A DNA stretch of 64,000 nucleotides from an uncultured Bacteroidota bacterium (GTDB taxonomy: Bacteria; Bacteroidota; Bacteroidia; Bacteroidales; VadinHA17): NCBI GenBank assembly GCA_903844815.1, contig CAIMVD010000003.1, forward strand, positions 1 through 64,000. Direction: 5' to 3'. The notes beneath the pieces were generated by a model, which saw only the letters and a list, made by a program, of their open reading frames with translations, had not been told where the DNA came from and did not search any database. The stretch's first letter is position 1; the number at the start of each line of letters is the position of its first letter. Position numbers and translations under genes: made by a program. This document shows positions 60,199 through 64,000 of the stretch, in pieces.

Positions 60199-61542
60199 AT
60201 GAAACTCTGGGAAAAAGGAATTGATCCGGAACCTGCAATCATTGAATTCACTGCAGGCAAAGACAGGGAAACCGACCTGGTTTTGACAAAATGGGATATT
60301 ATCGGTTCAATGGCTCATGCAATTATGCTTGCCGACGTCGGATTAATATCCGATGATGAGAAAAACGGCTTGCTGAAGTCTCTTCATGCACTTCTCAAAC
60401 TCGATGAAGCAGGGAGCCTGGTCATTGAGAAAGACATGGAGGACATCCATTCCCAGATCGAAAAGGAATTATCGGCTGTTCTTGGCGCTACAGGCAAGAA
60501 GATCCACACCGGGAGGTCGAGGAACGATCAGGTTCTTGTTGACATCCGCCTCCGTACAAGGGAAGAGATAGATAATTTATCGCTGCTCATTCAAAGGCTT
60601 TTCAATAGTTTTCAGTCGCTCAGCGAGAAGCATAAAGAGGTGCTTCTTCCCGGTTATACACATATGCAGCCTGCAATGGTTTCATCTTTCGGACTTTGGT
60701 TCGGCGCTTATGCCGAGTCGCTGGCTGATGATATTGTAATCCTTGCCGGATCCAGGGCGATTAATAATCAGAATCCACTTGGAACTGCTGCAGGTTACGG
60801 AACCACATTGCCAATTAACCGGCAATTGACTTCCGACCTGCTTGAGTTCGACAATATTCTTTTCAACTCCGCCTATGCCAGCCTCAGCAGGGGAAAAATT
60901 GAAATGTCGGTTGCATCAGCCCTTGCCTCAGTGGCTCAGACACTTGCAAGATTCTCAATGGATATCTGCCTTTATATGAGCGCGGAATTCCGTTTCATTG
61001 ATTTCCCCGATGAACTTGTAACTGGTTCAAGCATTATGCCCCAGAAAAGAAACCCTGATGTTTTCGAGCTTATAAGGGGACGCGCAAATATAATCCAGAC
61101 CCTGCCGGGTCAGATAGCTTCGGTTGTAAGCAACCTGCCATCGGGTTACAATAGGGATTTGCAGCTGCTTAAAAATCTCATATTTAATGCTTTCGACGAT
61201 CTGTCCGAGTGCATTAAGATAATGATTCTGATGCTTGACAATATAAAGATCAAGACGAATATTACAGCCAATCCTCTCTACAATACAATCTTCAGTACAG
61301 AGGAGGTCAACAGGCTTGTAAGGCAGGGAATTCCTTTCAGGGATGCCTATAAGGTAGTGGCGGAAATGGTGAAGAATTCCTCTTTCTCAAAAACCACCTT
61401 GGCAGATTATGTTCATGAAGGCAGTGTCGGGAACCTGTGTAACAAGGAGATTGCGGATTTATTCGCAAAGAGGATGGAATCCTTTAGGAACATGTCGGCT
61501 GCAGAACTGGCTGATAAGATGATGAAATATGCGACAAAGTAA
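60199..61542 (+). CDS. argH: Argininosuccinate lyase
   Basis: IEKELSAVLGATGKKIHTGRSRNDQVLVDIRL; LPGYTHMQPAMVSSFGLW; TGSSIMPQKRNPDVFELIRGR; ATG 60199 used. Confidence 0.95.
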   Translation: MKLWEKGIDPEPAIIEFTAGKDRETDLVLTKWDIIGSMAHAIMLADVGLISDDEKNGLLKSLHALLKLDEAGSLVIEKDMEDIHSQIEKELSAVLGATGKKIHTGRSRNDQVLVDIRLRTREEIDNLSLLIQRLFNSFQSLSEKHKEVLLPGYTHMQPAMVSSFGLWFGAYAESLADDIVILAGSRAINNQNPLGTAAGYGTTLPINRQLTSDLLEFDNILFNSAYASLSRGKIEMSVASALASVAQTLARFSMDICLYMSAEFRFIDFPDELVTGSSIMPQKRNPDVFELIRGRANIIQTLPGQIASVVSNLPSGYNRDLQLLKNLIFNAFDDLSECIKIMILMLDNIKIKTNITANPLYNTIFSTEEVNRLVRQGIPFRDAYKVVAEMVKNSSFSKTTLADYVHEGSVGNLCNKEIADLFAKRMESFRNMSAAELADKMMKYATK

Positions 61543-62126
61543 TACATAGTTAAAAAGCCCGAACGGAATGAACATTGCAGGGAGTAGTACTTAGGGCATA
61601 GGGTGCGCTTTTTGCAATCATGGCGCAAATTTTATTGCGTTCTGGGGCGATCGCGGCGCAAGTTAAATGAGGTCGATATTTTAGTCACGGTGCAGAGTGT
61701 TTATGCGTTGCAGTGGGGGGGTCCGTGTTAGGCGACGTAGTTATGTTAAAACTTCGCAGAATACTAAACTGCATTCCAATTATTTGATTGGCTAATAGCT
61801 GGTTGCCAGTTTTGCGCACAACTGCCTGATAGCTTAGTTTTTGCTGCACCTAAGAAAATATGTATACGGATGCCAGAGCAACGATTAGTGAAGATAATAC
61901 TCCTTTCATTTTTAAACAGATTTAAAAGTACTTAATATACATTAAAGAAGTTCAGATAAGTTATAACTGTTTTTCTGTTTATATGGCAATTTCACAGATA
62001 TCAACAAAATTACAAAAAGTATGAGGGAAGAGATGACTTTACCTATCAGAAACTGAGGTGAGTTCGAATAAATGCCCCGCTATTGAGATTCTTCAATATT
62101 TTTTGTAATTTTGAGAAAATAGTGAA

Positions 62127-62447
62127 ATGGAAGATAAGTTGATCATATTAAGGGATTTGAAAGGCTATTTACAAAATGGATATGACGATTCTGTAAAAGA
62201 TATTATATTGTTTGGATCTCAATTATATGGAAACCCAAATGAAAATTCTGATTTTGATGTTTTGATTATTTTGGATAAAGGTTATAGTTCCAGTGATGAA
62301 AAAAGAATTTATGATTTATGTTATGATATTGATTTAAAATACAACATAGTTATTGATGTACATCTGATTTCAAAACAGGAGCTTAATACATTAAGAGGGA
62401 AGCAACCAATTTATGTAAAAATATTAAAAACGGGATTATACGCATGA
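62127..62447 (+). CDS. MNT-type minimal nucleotidyltransferase (partner of the HEPN protein)
   Basis: DIILFGSQLYGNPNENSDFDVLIILD (GSxxxG...DxD); overlaps the downstream gene. Confidence 0.88.
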   Translation: MEDKLIILRDLKGYLQNGYDDSVKDIILFGSQLYGNPNENSDFDVLIILDKGYSSSDEKRIYDLCYDIDLKYNIVIDVHLISKQELNTLRGKQPIYVKILKTGLYA

Positions 62448-62857
62448 GTCTTGATGAGAATGAGCGGAAAGAACTGATTCGGTACAGAATAGAAGAAGCG
62501 AAGGAATCGATTGAAGATGTAAGGCTTTTGATAGATAATAACAGACTAAGAGCTGCCGTAAACCGGATTTATTATGGGATGTTTTATACTCTTTTAGCTC
62601 TTGGAATTGAATACGAATTTGAAACATCAAAGCATAATCAATTAATTGGCTGGTTCAATAAAACCTTTATTCATGAAGGAATAATTGATTCAAAGTTCGG
62701 AAAAATAATAAACAATGCTTTAATTCGCAGAACAAGAGGTGATTATGAATCCTTTACAAAGTTTGAAAAGGATGCTATTATTGAGATGTTTGATGATATG
62801 AAAGAGTTCATTTTAGAAATAGAGGGACTGCTGAATAATAATCTAAAAAAAACATAA
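62444..62857 (+). CDS. HEPN-domain protein (UPF0332-like)
   Basis: EEAKESIEDVRLLIDNNRLRAAVNRIYYGMFYTLLAL...GDYESFTKFEKDAIIEMFDDMKEFI. Confidence 0.85.
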   Translation: MSLDENERKELIRYRIEEAKESIEDVRLLIDNNRLRAAVNRIYYGMFYTLLALGIEYEFETSKHNQLIGWFNKTFIHEGIIDSKFGKIINNALIRRTRGDYESFTKFEKDAIIEMFDDMKEFILEIEGLLNNNLKKT

Positions 62858-62926
62858 TTTAATTCAATTTTACATATTCGTATATTTTTCTTCCCCTTTT
62901 AAAAAGTTATGTGTTAAAAAAGGGGA

Positions 62927-64000
62927 TTACTGATTTAAAGATTTCTCAATATTCTCAATGAATACATCGAAAAGGTAATCGGTATCTGTTGGTCCGCCTG
63001 ATGCTTCAGGATGGAATTGGGTTGAGAAGAACGGCATCGACTTGTGTTTCATCCCTTCATTTGTGTTATCGTTTATGTTAATGAAGAGAGGTTCCCAGTC
63101 GATTCCAAGTGTATTATTATCCACTGCAAAACCATGATTCTGCGAGGTAATGTATGCCTTATCGGTGCCAACCTGCAGAACAGGCTGATTATGGCTGCGG
63201 TGGCCGTATTTAAGTTTATAGGTGTCGGCTCCCGAGGCAAGGGCCATCAGCTGGTTTCCAAGGCAGATCCCGAATACAGGTTTTTTTCCGCCAAGTGATT
63301 TCCTGATGTTTTCAATGGTTACCGGGCACATTTTAGGATCGCCCGGCCCATTCGAAAGGAATAATCCGTCAAATTCCTCCTTGTGAAAGTCATAATCCCA
63401 CGGGACTCTGATAATAGTCGTATCTCTTTTCAGCAGATGCCTGATAATATTATATTTAACTCCGCAATCGACAAGCAGGATTTTGTACTTTCCCGAGCCG
63501 TACACCTTCTTTTCGTGAGTACTTACTTCGGCTACAAGGTTAACCTTGTTGGGATCGTAGAAATTTGTTTCAGTTCCTACAGGTTCTACTTTTCCAAGCA
63601 TTGCTCCTTTTTCGCGGATGATCTTGGTAAGGGCTCTTGTATCGATTCCGTATATTCCCGGGACGTTGTTTCTTTCGAGCCATGCATCGAGGCTCTCGGT
63701 AGCGTTCCAGTGGCTGTATTCGAATGAATAATCCGAAACGATGAGGCCTGAAATATGAATGGATGAGGATTCATAAAACCTGAAGAGGTCATTTTCTTCG
63801 GACTTTCCCGGAGCCCCGTAGTTTCCTACAAGAGGATAGGTAAGGCAGAGGATCTGACCCCTGTATGAGGGGTCGGTGAGGCTTTCGGGATAACCCGTCA
63901 TTGCAGTATTGAAAACAACTTCGCCTGCAACAGGCCGTAGCGATCCGAACGATCTGCCATTAAATACAGTTCCGTCTTCAAGTGTCAGCTTTACAAGCGC
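62927..64000 (-). CDS. carA: Carbamoyl-phosphate synthase small subunit (5' end beyond window)
   Basis: Frame open to the edge (ALVKLTLEDGTVFNGRSFGSLRPVAGEVVFNTAMTGYPESLTDPSY); GLFLSNGPGDPKMC; PVFGICLGNQLMALA; TQFHPEASGGP. Confidence 0.95.
   Translation of the reverse strand, partial: ALVKLTLEDGTVFNGRSFGSLRPVAGEVVFNTAMTGYPESLTDPSYRGQILCLTYPLVGNYGAPGKSEENDLFRFYESSSIHISGLIVSDYSFEYSHWNATESLDAWLERNNVPGIYGIDTRALTKIIREKGAMLGKVEPVGTETNFYDPNKVNLVAEVSTHEKKVYGSGKYKILLVDCGVKYNIIRHLLKRDTTIIRVPWDYDFHKEEFDGLFLSNGPGDPKMCPVTIENIRKSLGGKKPVFGICLGNQLMALASGADTYKLKYGHRSHNQPVLQVGTDKAYITSQNHGFAVDNNTLGIDWEPLFININDNTNEGMKHKSMPFFSTQFHPEASGGPTDTDYLFDVFIENIEKSLNQ

Noticed and set aside
61560-61900. Possible structured RNA gene in the argH-MNT gap
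   Set aside because: Only scattered short GCGCAA-like repeats; no convincing extended pairing, promoter or terminator found by eye.

Overview
A gene-dense 64 kb chromosomal segment, most likely from a Bacteroidetes (Bacteroidales-like) genome. That placement rests on TAnnTTTG-type promoters, a GT3/glucan-phosphorylase fusion, DUF4369/TlpA lipoproteins and SiaB-like kinases; it is inference, since no search was run. Most of the window is housekeeping: a glycogen cluster, ribF, ahcY, greA, ruvC, serS, rpmA/rplU, thyA/folA, clpX/clpP/tig, tRNA-Leu, lptB, tatC, recQ, carB, argR/argG/argH and partial carA. The strongest candidate for an undescribed system is at 2.0-11.7 kb. It is a four-gene membrane redox operon encoding a substrate-binding-protein/GcvH-like fusion, a Tat-exported Fe-S protein, an NrfD-type membrane subunit and a second anchored GcvH-like protein. 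Both GcvH-like domains lack lysine at the aligned lipoylation position. A sigma-54-type -24/-12 promoter and an upstream palindrome precede the operon. Immediately downstream are a histidine kinase with two heme-c-like motifs in its sensor region, an NtrC-type sigma-54 activator, a bacterial archaemetzincin and a tandem SiaB-like kinase. Other points: a ComM C-terminal remnant, a Rieske-like lipoprotein with a Cys replacing His, a TlpA paralog that lost its CxxC, an in-frame coding-like tail behind the L21 stop, two ARG-box-like sites 21 bp apart over the argR start, and an HEPN/MNT pair between argH and carA.
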